From contig CAUYUJ010001359.1 in assembly GCA_963575745.1 (NCBI GenBank), forward strand, positions 561,018 through 625,017: a DNA stretch of 64,000 nucleotides, given 5' to 3'. The DNA comes from Prorocentrum cordatum (taxonomy: Eukaryota; Sar; Dinophyceae; Prorocentrales; Prorocentraceae). The translations under genes and the position numbers were made by a program. The notes beneath the pieces were generated by a model. It ran no database searches. It was given only the letters and a program-made list of their open reading frames with translations, and was not told the DNA's origin. Below are positions 1 to 9,010 of this stretch, piece after piece (the stretch's first letter is position 1; every line of letters starts with the position of its first letter).

Positions 1-570
1 ACGAATAACACATTGGTTAGCTCGAGCCCTGCTCCCGCACTCTAGGCCTCCTAGATGGGATCCGAGTAGATTGGGTCGGAGGATCGCGCCGCATCGCCAA
101 TACTTACGCCTGTGGTCCACACGCAACGACTTGAGCTTGGAAATCTCTGGCACTGTCATGGATCTACGCACGTGGATGTAGATTGGGGGGGATGCGGAAA
201 AGGGGTGTCACGAGATCTGCTGCATGCAGCTGGTGTCCGCCACGCCGCGCTGCGTGAGCTGATGCGCTAACCTCCCCCAAACTGATCCCCCCCCGTCGTC
301 CAGCCCGAAGCAGGCATCCTTCGAATTCTGAACCCCAGCCGGCGCTTCAGAAACGCAGCCTTCAGGGCATCATGAGCCGACATCTGGCCCCCATACCTTC
401 GCGACCCCCATCGGGCTTCTCGTGGATGCAGGTGCTCCGGGTGAAGCACGCGCCGCCTGCCGCTGATGCTGCGGCGGCGCGCCGAGGCCGGCCCCCCGAG
501 GGCGGCCGCGCGGCAGGGGCGCGGCGCCGGGAGCGAGTGCGGGGGGCAGGGTTCCCGCAAGCGGCCTTTC
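1..570. other. Unassigned non-repetitive stretch
   Basis: I see no recognisable gene, RNA or repeat here. Several short overlapping open frames exist in the 270-560 part, but their translations show no domain, and they run straight into the downstream triplet repeat. Confidence 0.5.
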
Positions 571-572
571 TG

Positions 573-1015
573 TCCGCTCCTCCTCCTCCTCCTCCTCCTG
601 CTCCTCCTCCTCCTGCTCCTGCTCCTCCTCCTCCTCCTCCTCCTCCGCCTCCTCCTCCTCCTGCTCCCTTTCCTCCTCCTCCTCTTCCTCCGCCTCCTCC
701 GCCTCCGCCTCCTCCTTTTCCTCGGCCTTCGCCTCCGCCTCCTCCTCCTCTCTCCTCCTCGTCCTCCTCCTCCTTTTCCTCGGCCTTCGCCTCCGCCTCC
801 TCCTCCCTCCTCCTCGTCCTCCTCCTCCTCCTTTTCCTCGGCCTTCGCCTCCGCCTCCTCCTCCTGCTCCTCCTCCTCCTGCTCCTCCTCCTCCTCCCCC
901 CTCCTCCTCCTCCGCCCTCCTCCTCTCCTCCTCCTCCTCCTCCTTTTCCTCCTCCTCCTCCTCCTCTTCCTCCTCCCACCTCCCTCCTCGTCCTCCCTCC
1001 TGCCTCATCCTCTTC
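573..1015. repeat. Imperfect CCT/CTC microsatellite
   Basis: About 440 bp of pyrimidine-only triplets with short interruptions such as cctcggccttcgcctccgcc, which itself recurs at about 719, 779 and 838, so part of the tract has a roughly 60-bp higher-order period. Reading frames across it give Pro/Leu/Ser or Glu/Gly/Arg runs and should not be taken for genes. Confidence 0.95.
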
Positions 1016-1139
1016 CATCCCATTTCCTCATAACTAACCTCTCCCTGTCGCACCCCGAAGCCAGTTTGTTGGGCGGTCCGGGCGTTTCGCTTGAGATTTC
1101 CTCGCCATTTATGGGGTTGCAGCTCAAACTTTGACAACC

Positions 1140-1380
1140 GTTTCACAAATGGAGGGCGGGTGGTTTTCAACATGTGGCTCTCGCCTTAGCGTCGCGTCAC
1201 AATTCGCAAGAGCTTTGCGGATTGAGGGCGGCTCCTTTTCAAAATGTAGTTCTCGCCTTTGCGCCGCGCACATTCGTATAAACATGGCAAAACTTTCACG
1301 AAGTGGGGGCGGTTCCTTTTCAACATGCGGCTCTCGCTTCAGCGCCGCGCACACTCGTTTTAAACATTGCAAGAGCTTAT
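1140..1380 (+). repeat. Three-copy tandem repeat, units of 72 and 81 bp
   Basis: Three diverged units start at about 1152, 1224 and 1305. Each carries a gagggcgg-like start, ttttcaacatg and ggctctcgcc, then a gcgccgcgcaca-like tail. In the + frame beginning at 1131 the units read as a peptide repeat around EGGSFSTCGSRL. On the - strand they read around REPHVEKEPPP. Neither is a family I recognise. Unit lengths divisible by three keep both frames open, so a translated repeat protein cannot be excluded, but nothing else supports a gene. Confidence 0.75.
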
Positions 1381-1663
1381 TCCCATGGTCAGCGTACCAG
1401 AAATTGTGCGCTGGACGGATTCAGGAATATGATGGCGCAACAGGCGTTGAAGTCCTAAGAATGGCGTTATGGTGCGATTCAGGATCGCCAAGACGCAACA
1501 GTCAGGTTGATCCGTGGCGTTAGAATCCCGAGAACGGTGTTTTGGCAGCATCAAGGTCATCAGACGGTTGTTTTCCAACGAAGCCGTTCCCTGGGGCGTA
1601 TGAAGAGGGAGCTTGGAGGAGGGCGTATTCCAACATCGTTGATGACTCTTGGTTTTTGCATTG

Positions 1664-1905
1664 GTCCTCCTCCTCCTCCTCCTCCTCGTCATCCTCCTCT
1701 TCCTCCTTATGTTCCTCTTTTTCCTCCCCCTCCACCTGCTCCTCCCCCCCCCCTCCTCCCCTCCTCCCCTCCTCCTCCTCCTCTCCTCCTCCTCCTCCTC
1801 CTCCTCCTCCTCCTCCTCCCTCCTCCTCCTCCTCCTCCTCCTCCTCCTCCTCCTCCCACCCGCCCCCTCCTGCTTCTGCTCCTCCTCTTCCTCCTGCTCC
1901 TGCAT
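1664..1905. repeat. CCT/CTC microsatellite
   Basis: Nearly pure pyrimidine triplets with cctcccc interruptions. The 280 bp before it (1381-1663) hold two weak copies of a gcgcaacag / acgcaacag motif followed by a ggcgtta sequence, but no gene that I can support. Confidence 0.93.
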
Positions 1906-2400
1906 GTGCCCCGGGGCCTTCGGGTCCGAGGAGGGCCCCGAAGCGAGCGGACCGCGCGCGGCCGAGCGTGGCCCCCGCGCGCACCGCGCCGCTCAGCCTC
2001 CTCTGCCTCCCTCCGCCTCCGCCGCTCCTCCACGCCCGCTGCATCCTCTTGCTCCTCCTGCTCCCCCTCTTGGATCGAGGGCGCCGGCATTGGCGGGCAA
2101 GCTGCCCGCGTATGGTCGTGCGTAAGCGCCGTCGTATCCAGTGTGGCGTGCCGCGCTGGCGGCCCGCGTAAGCCGCGGCGTAAGGTCGCTATACCACCTC
2201 GCGCCAGACCCGTTTCTTTTACTTGCCCACTTGGGAGCCACGTTTTCGCCATAGCGCACAGCTCCTCTTCCTCCTGCTCCTCCCCCCCCCTCCCCAGCCC
2301 GTGCGAGGCCGACCTGCCGGGCGGCCTCGAGGAGCGGCACGGGCCCGCCGCGTCCCCCCCCCTTTCGGGCTTGGGGGTGGGGGGCGTCCAGTGGGGCGCC
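1906..2400. other. GC-rich unassigned stretch
   Basis: Long open frames occur on both strands because stop codons are rare at this GC content. Translations are Arg/Pro/Ala rich with no visible domain, so nothing is annotated as a gene. Confidence 0.4.
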
Positions 2401-2402
2401 CC

Positions 2403-2460
2403 CACGACGACGACGACGATGACGACGACGACGACGACGACGAAGGCGACGACGCTGATC

Positions 2461-2501
<41 letters not shown>

Positions 2502-2525
2502 CACAACGATCACGACGACGACAGC
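2403..2525. repeat. ACG/GAC triplet microsatellite
   Basis: About 120 bp of ACG triplets with gatg and aagg interruptions. It encodes Asp, Thr or Val runs depending on frame. Confidence 0.95.
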
Positions 2526-2937
2526 CTTGCGCACCATCTTGGTGCCTCTTCGGGGGGGGGAGTCAGGGCTCGAGGTTTTCGAGTGTGTTCGTCGGCCTCG
2601 GCGGTTTTCCGCAGCTGCGCTCCGCCGAGGGCGTCCGAGGGGGTGCCGGGATTTCTTTCCCCGAACGCCGCTGGAGAGCCGAGCCCCTTCGGGGGCAGCA
2701 GGACGGCTGGTGCTGGCAGGAGGGCGTGCGGCGTGGCGCCGCCGGCCCGCCTGCTGCACGCCACCCCCACCCTGGGGGGATGGCCTGCAGCGAAGGAGGC
2801 CCGGCAGGGGGACGGCGTGCAGGGCCCTCGCGGGGCCCGGGGGGGTGGGAGTCGCCTCGCAGGGCTGGCGTGCTCTTCGGAAGTCGATGTTGCGCGCCGT
2901 CTTTGCAACGCCAGCCGTAGCGGAGGACAAGGCTCAG
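2526..2937. other. GC-rich unassigned stretch
   Basis: No domain, repeat or RNA gene recognised. Overlapping open frames on both strands are composition artefacts. Confidence 0.4.
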
Positions 2938-3040
2938 GAGGGGCGCGTCGACCCCCAGTCGCTCATTCATCTCCGAGAGGGGCCCGACAGTCCACCCCGC
3001 CCAGGACCGTGCGGTTTCGCTATCGGTGGCCCCGCACCGC
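2938..3040 (+). repeat. Dispersed repeat A, copy 1
   Basis: About 100 bp that align by eye in the same orientation with 38842-38937. Shared blocks include cgcRtcgacccc, gaNaggggc and gcccaggaNcgtgcgga/t, then atcggtggcc. No terminal repeats or target duplication are evident, so the element type is unknown. Confidence 0.6.
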
Positions 3041-3111
3041 CGGTCCACGCTCGATGTTCTCCCATTGGCAGCCAAGCGCCGCCGCCTTGAGCTAGTTCCG
3101 CCCCTGGAGCT

Positions 3112-3385
3112 GGTTCCCACCTTGTCGTTCTCCCCTCACCTCTGGAGACTCCGGGCCCGCGGGGGGGGGGCCCTCGTGAGGCCCACCTTGTCGGTCGCCC
3201 TCACCTCAGGAGCCGCCTCCGGGACCTCGGGAGGGGGAGGGCCTCGTGAGGCCACCTTGTCGTTCGCCCCCACCTCAGGAGCCCCCCCTGGACCTGCGGG
3301 GGGGGGTCCTCGTGAGGACACCTTGTCGTGCGCCTTCGCCTCTGGAGCTGCCTCCGGGCCCTCGGGGGGGGGGGCTCCCGGGAGA
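3112..3385 (+). repeat. Tandem repeat of about 67 bp, four units
   Basis: Units repeat the order accttgtcgt, cgcc-cacctc-ggagc, ctccgg-cc-gggggggg, cctcgtgagg. The frame starting at 3026 reads through as a roughly 23-residue Ser/Gly/Pro peptide repeat. I cannot tell whether it is translated. Confidence 0.8.
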
Positions 3386-3589
3386 TCCTGGAGGCACCTC
3401 CAGCCTGAAGGGCCCTTCTCGGCAACCCCGGACTGTCGCCCGTCCTCTCGCGCTCACCGTCATCGCCCGCCTCGGGGGGCCGGCAGCCGCGCACCCGCAC
3501 GCCGACCTTGCCTGGGCCGATCTTGGGCTCGGCGTGGGTGTGCGTGTGCCCGCCTGGTTGTTTGGCGGCGAGCGAGGGGGGGAAGTGAG

Positions 3590-3760
3590 CAGAAGAAGGC
3601 CCTCTCAGAAAGCGACGGGGCTTCTCAGAAGCCCCCAGGACTTCGAGAAGTTTTCTGTGTCTTCGGGGAAGGCCTAGGAAGCTTCTCAGAAGGCCGGGGG
3701 ACTTCCGAACCTTTTTAGAAGGCCTTCTCCTTCTCACTTTCCCCCCCCCAGGCGCGCCGC
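3590..3760. repeat. Cluster of TTCTGAGAAGG-type short palindromes
   Basis: Several near-palindromic motifs built on ctcagaa / ttctgag. The end of the cluster, ggccttctccttctcacttt (3722-3741), is found again at about 13876. Similar ctgagaag motifs lie near 5396-5465 and 49450-49500. Confidence 0.55.
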
Positions 3761-4020
3761 CGATCTCGGGCCCAGGATGGGCCTGGCCAGGATCGGCGCA
3801 GCAGGCGTACGGTGGGCGCCCTCCTCCTCGTCGTCGTCGTCGCCGCTTCGGTTTGGAGCATTCTGGAGGTTCTCGTCGCCGCTGCTGGGCGCAGCTCGAA
3901 AACTCGCCCGGGTGGGCCGCGGGAGGAGTCTTGGCACCGACTTCGAGGGCCGGCGGCCCTTAGCCCTCTCGTCCGCGCACGGCGGCGCAGAGCAAAGGGT
4001 CTCTCTCGCGGAACAGGGGT

Positions 4021-4172
4021 CCAGGGGAGGAGGGAGGAGGGAGGAAGGGAGGACGGAGGCGGGAGGAGGGAGGAGGGAGGAGGGAGGGAGGAGGGAGGAG
4101 GGAGGAGGGAGGACGGAGGAGAGAGGAGGTAGGAGGGAGGAGGGACGAGGGACGAGGGAGGAGGGAAGAAAA
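4021..4172. repeat. GGAGGGA-type purine minisatellite
   Basis: About 150 bp of ggaggaggga units with gagggacg variants. Purine-only on the + strand. Confidence 0.92.
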
Positions 4173-4194
4173 AACGCCATAAACATAATTTGTT

Positions 4195-4322
4195 GGCGTT
4201 CCGCGCGGATTTCTTGGATCCGCGCTGAGCCCCCCGAGCGGCGCCTCTGGCGCCGCCCTTGGCGCGCGGAGCGCGCCAGGGAGGGGGTTCAGCGCGGATC
4301 CAAGAAATCCGCGCGGAGCGCC
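4195..4322. mobile_element. Double-hairpin foldback element, copy 1
   Basis: Outer inverted arms of about 40 bp (4195-4235 and 4283-4322) match at about 38 positions. They share the core CGCGCGGATTTCTTGGATCC. Between them lie two separate small hairpins: GCGGCGCC-tct-GGCGCCGC (4238-4256), and TTGGCGCGC-gga-GCGCGCCAG just after it. The sequences outside the arms (cataatttgt on the left, acaagtgtatg on the right) are also roughly complementary, so the true ends may be 10-15 bp further out. It has no coding capacity. Related copies are at 12558-12690, 17138-17243 and 17397-17515. Confidence 0.8.
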
Positions 4323-4454
4323 ACAAGTGTATGTTGAAGGCCTCTGTTCTTCTTCTATGGAGGATCACCGCCGTCCCAAGGGCCCCAGGGCCCGTCGGAG
4401 AGCGTCTCGGGGGGAGACCGCTGACGTCGAGACGCTGGGCTGAGGACCATTCGT

Positions 4455-4588
4455 CCTCCTCCTTCTCCCCCTCCTCCCCCACCACCTCCTCCTCCTCCCC
4501 TCCCTCCTCCTCCTCCTCCTCCTCCTCCTCCTCCTCCTCCTCCTTTTCCTCCTCCTCCTCCTCCTTTTCCTCCTCCTCCTCCTCTTCA
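4455..4588. repeat. CCT/CTC microsatellite
   Basis: Pyrimidine triplets with two ttttcctcc interruptions. Confidence 0.93.
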
Positions 4589-4775
4589 GCGTGTACGTGT
4601 AAGGTTGAACGCCGCCCGTGGCCCAGAATCGGCCCGTCGTTGAACGATCCGGCGTCAATGGAACGGCCGAGCGTTCAAGTTTGAACGATCCCCGCGGCGT
4701 TAGGAACCAGCGCCGGGGTCGACACGACGCGAACCTGCCGTATCCTGGGGAGGCCCGGGGCTCCCAGAACCCGCC

Positions 4776-4779
4776 TCTG

Positions 4780-4860
<81 letters not shown>

Positions 4861-4869
4861 CTCTCTCTC

Positions 4870-4906
<37 letters not shown>

Positions 4907-4928
4907 ATATCTATACATATATATATAC

Positions 4929-4974
<46 letters not shown>

Positions 4975-4976
4975 GT
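4776..4976. repeat. Compound TC / poly-T / TC / TA microsatellite
   Basis: Order: a TC run, about 53 consecutive T residues (about 4808-4860), a second TC run, then catatata and cata-c tetramers ending in a pure TA run (about 4943-4970). The homopurine strand and mirror symmetry would favour triplex formation. Run lengths are likely to be unreliable in assembly. Confidence 0.93.
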
Positions 4977-5260
4977 ATTGCAGGACATCCTCCTTGGCCC
5001 GCACGGGTTTTCGGCCGGTTTTGAGACCACACGGCTCTTGCCTCTCCCCCACCCGGTCGGCGCCCAGGGGGAGGGGGGGCGGCAAGGGCGAACGCGGCGG
5101 CCCTGCCGAAAGGGCGGGCGTTGAGAAGCCTTCTTGGACGCCTCCGAGCCCCCCCCCCTGCATTCAGAGAACCAGGGGATGACAGGGCACCCATACTGCC
5201 ATCCATCCTCCCTTCCTCTTCGCTTTTTCTGTGCCTCATGGAATGCTCTCATCGCCATGG
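4977..5260. other. Unassigned stretch
   Basis: No domain, RNA gene or repeat recognised. Confidence 0.4.
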
Positions 5261-5261
5261 C

Positions 5262-5355
5262 TGGGTTCGCCTCGAAATTCTAGTCAGAACGCGCCTTGGG
5301 CGAGGTCCAGGGAGTAGCGGTGTCGGTATGTTCTTGTCCCCCCAGAGAAGACTGC
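5262..5355 (+). repeat. Dispersed repeat B, copy 1
   Basis: It shares ttcgcctcgaaattNtagtcaga, gaggtc, agcgg and tcggta in the same order and spacing with 14384-14460, and the first part with 50620-50655. Those two copies also share an upstream gggcctcctgggaggccctcg block that is not seen here. Confidence 0.6.
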
Positions 5356-5719
5356 CCCCCCCCTCGCCCCCACCCCTTTTGTGCGCGCCCCGCGTCTGAG
5401 AAGGCATGAGGCCCTCCCAGCTCTGAGAGGCCTTCTTGGATGCCCCCGATCCGTTCTGAGAAGCCCCTGCTGGCCGCTCCCCCACCCCCCACCCCAGTCC
5501 CTTTCTGTGCGCCCCCAATGGTGCTACCCCTCAGACTTGCGCAGGGCAATCGGTGAGAATGGGGACGAGAGAAAAAGTCCCGAGGAAGGGATGACCCCTA
5601 GGACGGAGAAACCACGACTGAAAGTCTGACTGGTAAGTTTTGCGGACATTCGCATGATTGCCATCGTGGCCAGGTAGTGTGTCTCAATCGTCGACATAAG
5701 GCTGGCCCTGTCACGTTGT

Positions 5720-8650
5720 TTGCATTCATCCTTCTCCCTATCGTTATCATTCTCGTCGGCCCTCCTCTGCTGCCCTTCTTCTGCTGCTCCTCCTCCTCCC
5801 CCTCCTCCTTTTCCTCCTCCTCCTCCTCCTCATTCTCCTCCTCCTCCTACTCATCATCAGCATCAGCATCATCACAATCATAATCATAATCAAGATCGTC
5901 GTCATCATCATCATGGTCATAATCAAAGGCCGCCGAGGCTCAGGCCATCGAAGGAGCAGCGGCCTCCAGCCACCGCCCTCCTGCCTAGCCCGAAAGGCAG
6001 GGGGCCACACAGACGACACCCCGCACAACGCCATGCCGCCCAGGTTGTGCTCCAGAGCGCGGGCACCGCGCACCTGCTGAGCACGCAGGACTCGCTCGCT
6101 GACATCATGAATATGGAAGAACGCATGGAAAGAGCACCTGACCACCAGCCAGACAATGATGCCGACGCTGCAGTACGGGACCGATATCCCCCACTACACG
6201 CACGAGTCCCAAGCTGCAGCTCGACCCCAGCATCACCACCACCTCAACACCCAGCACGCGAAGAACCACTGGACGCTGAGCAACAAGCTCAACATCACCG
6301 CGAACACAGAGGACCAGCACATGCAGGATTACATCATGCTGACCCTGAATTGCTAGACGCTGAGCATCAAATTCAACATCAGCACGGACATAGAGGGCCA
6401 GCACGTGCAGGACTACACCACGCTGACCCTGAATTGCCACCAGCGGAACATTTGCATGCAGACCTTGAATTGCCACCTGTACTTGAGTTTCGACATGAAC
6501 GGGACCCTGGCGACGAACGACCTGATCATCAATTTCCAGCCCGCTGCCGTGACCCCGACGTACGCCCGCATTACGCCACGACGAAGGCCATCACGATACT
6601 TGGATGGAACCCGTTCTCGCTTAAGGGTGTTCCAGGGCGGCTCGACCACATCTCCGACACATACCGTGCGATTCATATTATGATGTACGTAGGCACCAAG
6701 ATACGACAACGCACCACCGACGCCCCGCACCATCTCGAGGACAGCCTCCACCACACTTGGGTCCACTTCGGCTGGGGCCGGGGGGGCCACACAAACAGCT
6801 CGGCAGGATGCAGCATCGCAGCATCCAAGCGCCATTTCCGCAAGATAGATATCGCCAAGATAATGCACCCAGTACAACCCGACCTACGGGGCCGCGCAGG
6901 CGCCGTCGAGCTGCACCGAGGCCAGCTCCGTCTTCGACTCATTGCTGCGTATTTCCCACCACGGCCGAACGGAGCAGGGTGCCGACGACTATGGAGCTGG
7001 GTACTGCAGACACTTACCGCCACTCCCGCTCGCGTCACGCCTATCTTGTTCACGGACCTCAACCAAGGCCTAGGACGACGATCACGACATCTGTGCACCG
7101 ACAACGCGATCGGCAGATACCACGCCAGCGACGAGACCGAGTTCGGACGCTTCATTCACGACCAGCTCTTGACGCACCAGCTGACGGCCATCAACACGCA
7201 CATCGATGTCGGAAACACCTACTACGGGCCCAGCAAGGCAAGATCACGCATCGACTATTTCATCGGCTACGACAACCTTATGGAGATAGTGAAATATGTT
7301 CAGCTGAATTGGAAGATCCACGCCAAGCTACGTAGCCTACTACACGTTGCCGACCACGTCCCCATGATTTTGCAGATCAAGATGCCTATCAGCAGCGTCA
7401 ACATCACGAACATCAGCATTCGATGGGGCTTCGGCCTCCTCGCTGCCGGGCTCCAGACGGGCGCCCATCGCGTTTCTTTTCTCAATGACGTCTACGCCGA
7501 GATCGGCAAACACAAGGAGGTCCTTCGAGCCGTCAAGATGGGTCAGCTTCCGACCCGACACAACGCCAGAATCGCTCGCGTCATTCGTGAATGCGGCCGT
7601 AAGTATTACACAAAAGAAGGAGGACAACCACAATGGTACCAACAAGCTCGACTTGAACGACTCCGACTGCTTAAAGAACGCGCTGACTGTCGAGCCCGAC
7701 GACTACCCTTCAATCGTGCAACCCTACGCGAGATCCAAAGACGCCTACGAGCACGCCAACGATGGATGGATCACTGGTGGAAAGTCAGCCTCGACCAGGA
7801 CATACGCGACGCGTGGGCCACTCGCGACCTCTCTCGAGCTGCGCATCTCACGTGCATCCGAGCGGGACGACGAACAGGACCACGACGACGATCATACCTT
7901 TCACTGCCATCCACGCGTCCCACTGCAGCCGAGTACGCCGACGCCCTTACCCGGCCAGCTGTCCAGGGGGGACTTTCTGCCACGCCCGCCTACGTCAGCA
8001 TGTGCATCGACGACCCGACAGCTATTCCACGATTGCTGGCCCAACCGAGCGGCGTTCAACCAGTGGGGGAGCACATCGGCGTCCCCGAGCTCCACGACAT
8101 TGAGACGGCAGCGGAGGAGCTCGACCATCTGCAGAAACGACCGTGGAGGGAGAAACGGAGGCGCTACAACCCACCATGGGCATGGCCCATCGAATTCACC
8201 ATCATGCTCCTCGCCCCACAATATCTGACGCGCCCTGGCGTTCAACGGGCGGGGGTGGGACGCGACACCGCCGACCATCAATGCGCGGGCCCGCTCGAGG
8301 AGCAGGTCCACCAACCTAGTCGAAGGAAGTTCGTGATCGACTACGACGTCAGCTCCACCATCATCCAGACTTTCGTCACATTACTCGCTCATGCCCACCG
8401 ATGTGGCTCTCTGCCTGCCCAGGCGTTTACCAGCCAGGCGGTCGTCATTGGAAACAAAAGGAAAAAGCCCGACTGGCAACGTGATTCAGGACATCCATAC
8501 ATGCGTACGTTTACTTCACTGTTTCGATCATTTTGGGCGATTATATCTCAGAATAGGACTCATACAGTATGGAACCCAATTCGACCCACCGCCGTGGGCT
8601 TATGGAGGCATTCATTCTCGCCGACGCGAACCACTCATGCTCATTGCTAA
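5720..8650 (+). CDS. LINE-1 endonuclease and RT N-terminal part
   Basis: A 976-residue frame. Residues 1-70 come from CCT and CAT microsatellite sequence (Pro then His/Asn runs), so the real start is uncertain and may lie further in. Residues about 180-265 are Ala/His/Glu rich with an imperfect internal repeat (AGLHHADPEL occurs twice). Residues about 290-550 are an APE-type endonuclease: Asn in WNPFSL (N297), the D-x-N motif in FTDLNQGLG (D446, N448), SRIDYFI (S509, D512) and the C-terminal Asp-His pair in ADHVPM (D545, H546). The usual catalytic Gln-Glu position reads GTK, so the metal-binding Glu is not evident. From about residue 870 (VVIGNKRKKPDW) the frame enters the finger part of the RT, then loses the family pattern near 8500. 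Its role would be target nicking for retrotransposition. Confidence 0.75.
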   Translation: MHSSFSLSLSFSSALLCCPSSAAPPPPPPPFPPPPPPHSPPPPTHHQHQHHHNHNHNQDRRHHHHGHNQRPPRLRPSKEQRPPATALLPSPKGRGPHRRHPAQRHAAQVVLQSAGTAHLLSTQDSLADIMNMEERMERAPDHQPDNDADAAVRDRYPPLHARVPSCSSTPASPPPQHPAREEPLDAEQQAQHHREHRGPAHAGLHHADPELLDAEHQIQHQHGHRGPARAGLHHADPELPPAEHLHADLELPPVLEFRHERDPGDERPDHQFPARCRDPDVRPHYATTKAITILGWNPFSLKGVPGRLDHISDTYRAIHIMMYVGTKIRQRTTDAPHHLEDSLHHTWVHFGWGRGGHTNSSAGCSIAASKRHFRKIDIAKIMHPVQPDLRGRAGAVELHRGQLRLRLIAAYFPPRPNGAGCRRLWSWVLQTLTATPARVTPILFTDLNQGLGRRSRHLCTDNAIGRYHASDETEFGRFIHDQLLTHQLTAINTHIDVGNTYYGPSKARSRIDYFIGYDNLMEIVKYVQLNWKIHAKLRSLLHVADHVPMILQIKMPISSVNITNISIRWGFGLLAAGLQTGAHRVSFLNDVYAEIGKHKEVLRAVKMGQLPTRHNARIARVIRECGRKYYTKEGGQPQWYQQARLERLRLLKERADCRARRLPFNRATLREIQRRLRARQRWMDHWWKVSLDQDIRDAWATRDLSRAAHLTCIRAGRRTGPRRRSYLSLPSTRPTAAEYADALTRPAVQGGLSATPAYVSMCIDDPTAIPRLLAQPSGVQPVGEHIGVPELHDIETAAEELDHLQKRPWREKRRRYNPPWAWPIEFTIMLLAPQYLTRPGVQRAGVGRDTADHQCAGPLEEQVHQPSRRKFVIDYDVSSTIIQTFVTLLAHAHRCGSLPAQAFTSQAVVIGNKRKKPDWQRDSGHPYMRTFTSLFRSFWAIISQNRTHTVWNPIRPTAVGLWRHSFSPTRTTHAHC

Positions 8651-8924
8651 ACTATTGATATGGAAGATGAGATCCGCCAGAATGTCTCTTCTCGCTAAGT
8701 CGCACGACATGCGGAATGCATTCGCGACAGGCTCCCACGAGCGACTGGTTGCCGCCCACGCACCCCGATGCGAAGATGAGCATGTTCATCCCCTCCTTGA
8801 GCAGCACCGACACGAGGCAGTAGCATGTCTGCAGGCGTCCGACGCTAGCATAGCTCTTCGACCCGGGACGGGAGGGAGGATGGGCGATTCAAACGAGCCT
8901 GAACTTTTTATGGAATCATTATAA
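8391..8924 (+). pseudogene. LINE-1 RT palm segment in shifted frame
   Basis: From about 8508 this frame continues the RT: VRLLHCFDHFGRLY, then WAYGG, an RRREPL segment, and HDMRNAFATGSHERL. The last matches RT motif A, with the catalytic Asp in DMRNAFA. The preceding frame carries the upstream RT residues, so one frameshift lies between about 8490 and 8515. The segment ends in a stop at 8924. About 100 bp follow with no clear RT match before the next segment resumes. Whether the shift is genuine decay or a sequencing error cannot be told from one copy. Confidence 0.65.
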
Positions 8925-9010
8925 CCACTAGTGAAGCAGTGGCCCCAGGAGATGACACAGGTCCAGGGATACCCGTGCCAGGTTCACTGCCCGTTTACTT
9001 GCGAAGAGTT

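Noticed and set aside
362-1173. Long open frames encoding Pro, Leu, Ser, Gly, Glu or Arg runs (also at 1507-3090, 4365-4658, 14070-14399, 25083-25966 and 52212-53297)
   Set aside because: They are translations of triplet microsatellites. Frames are open in several registers and on both strands, and no domain is present.
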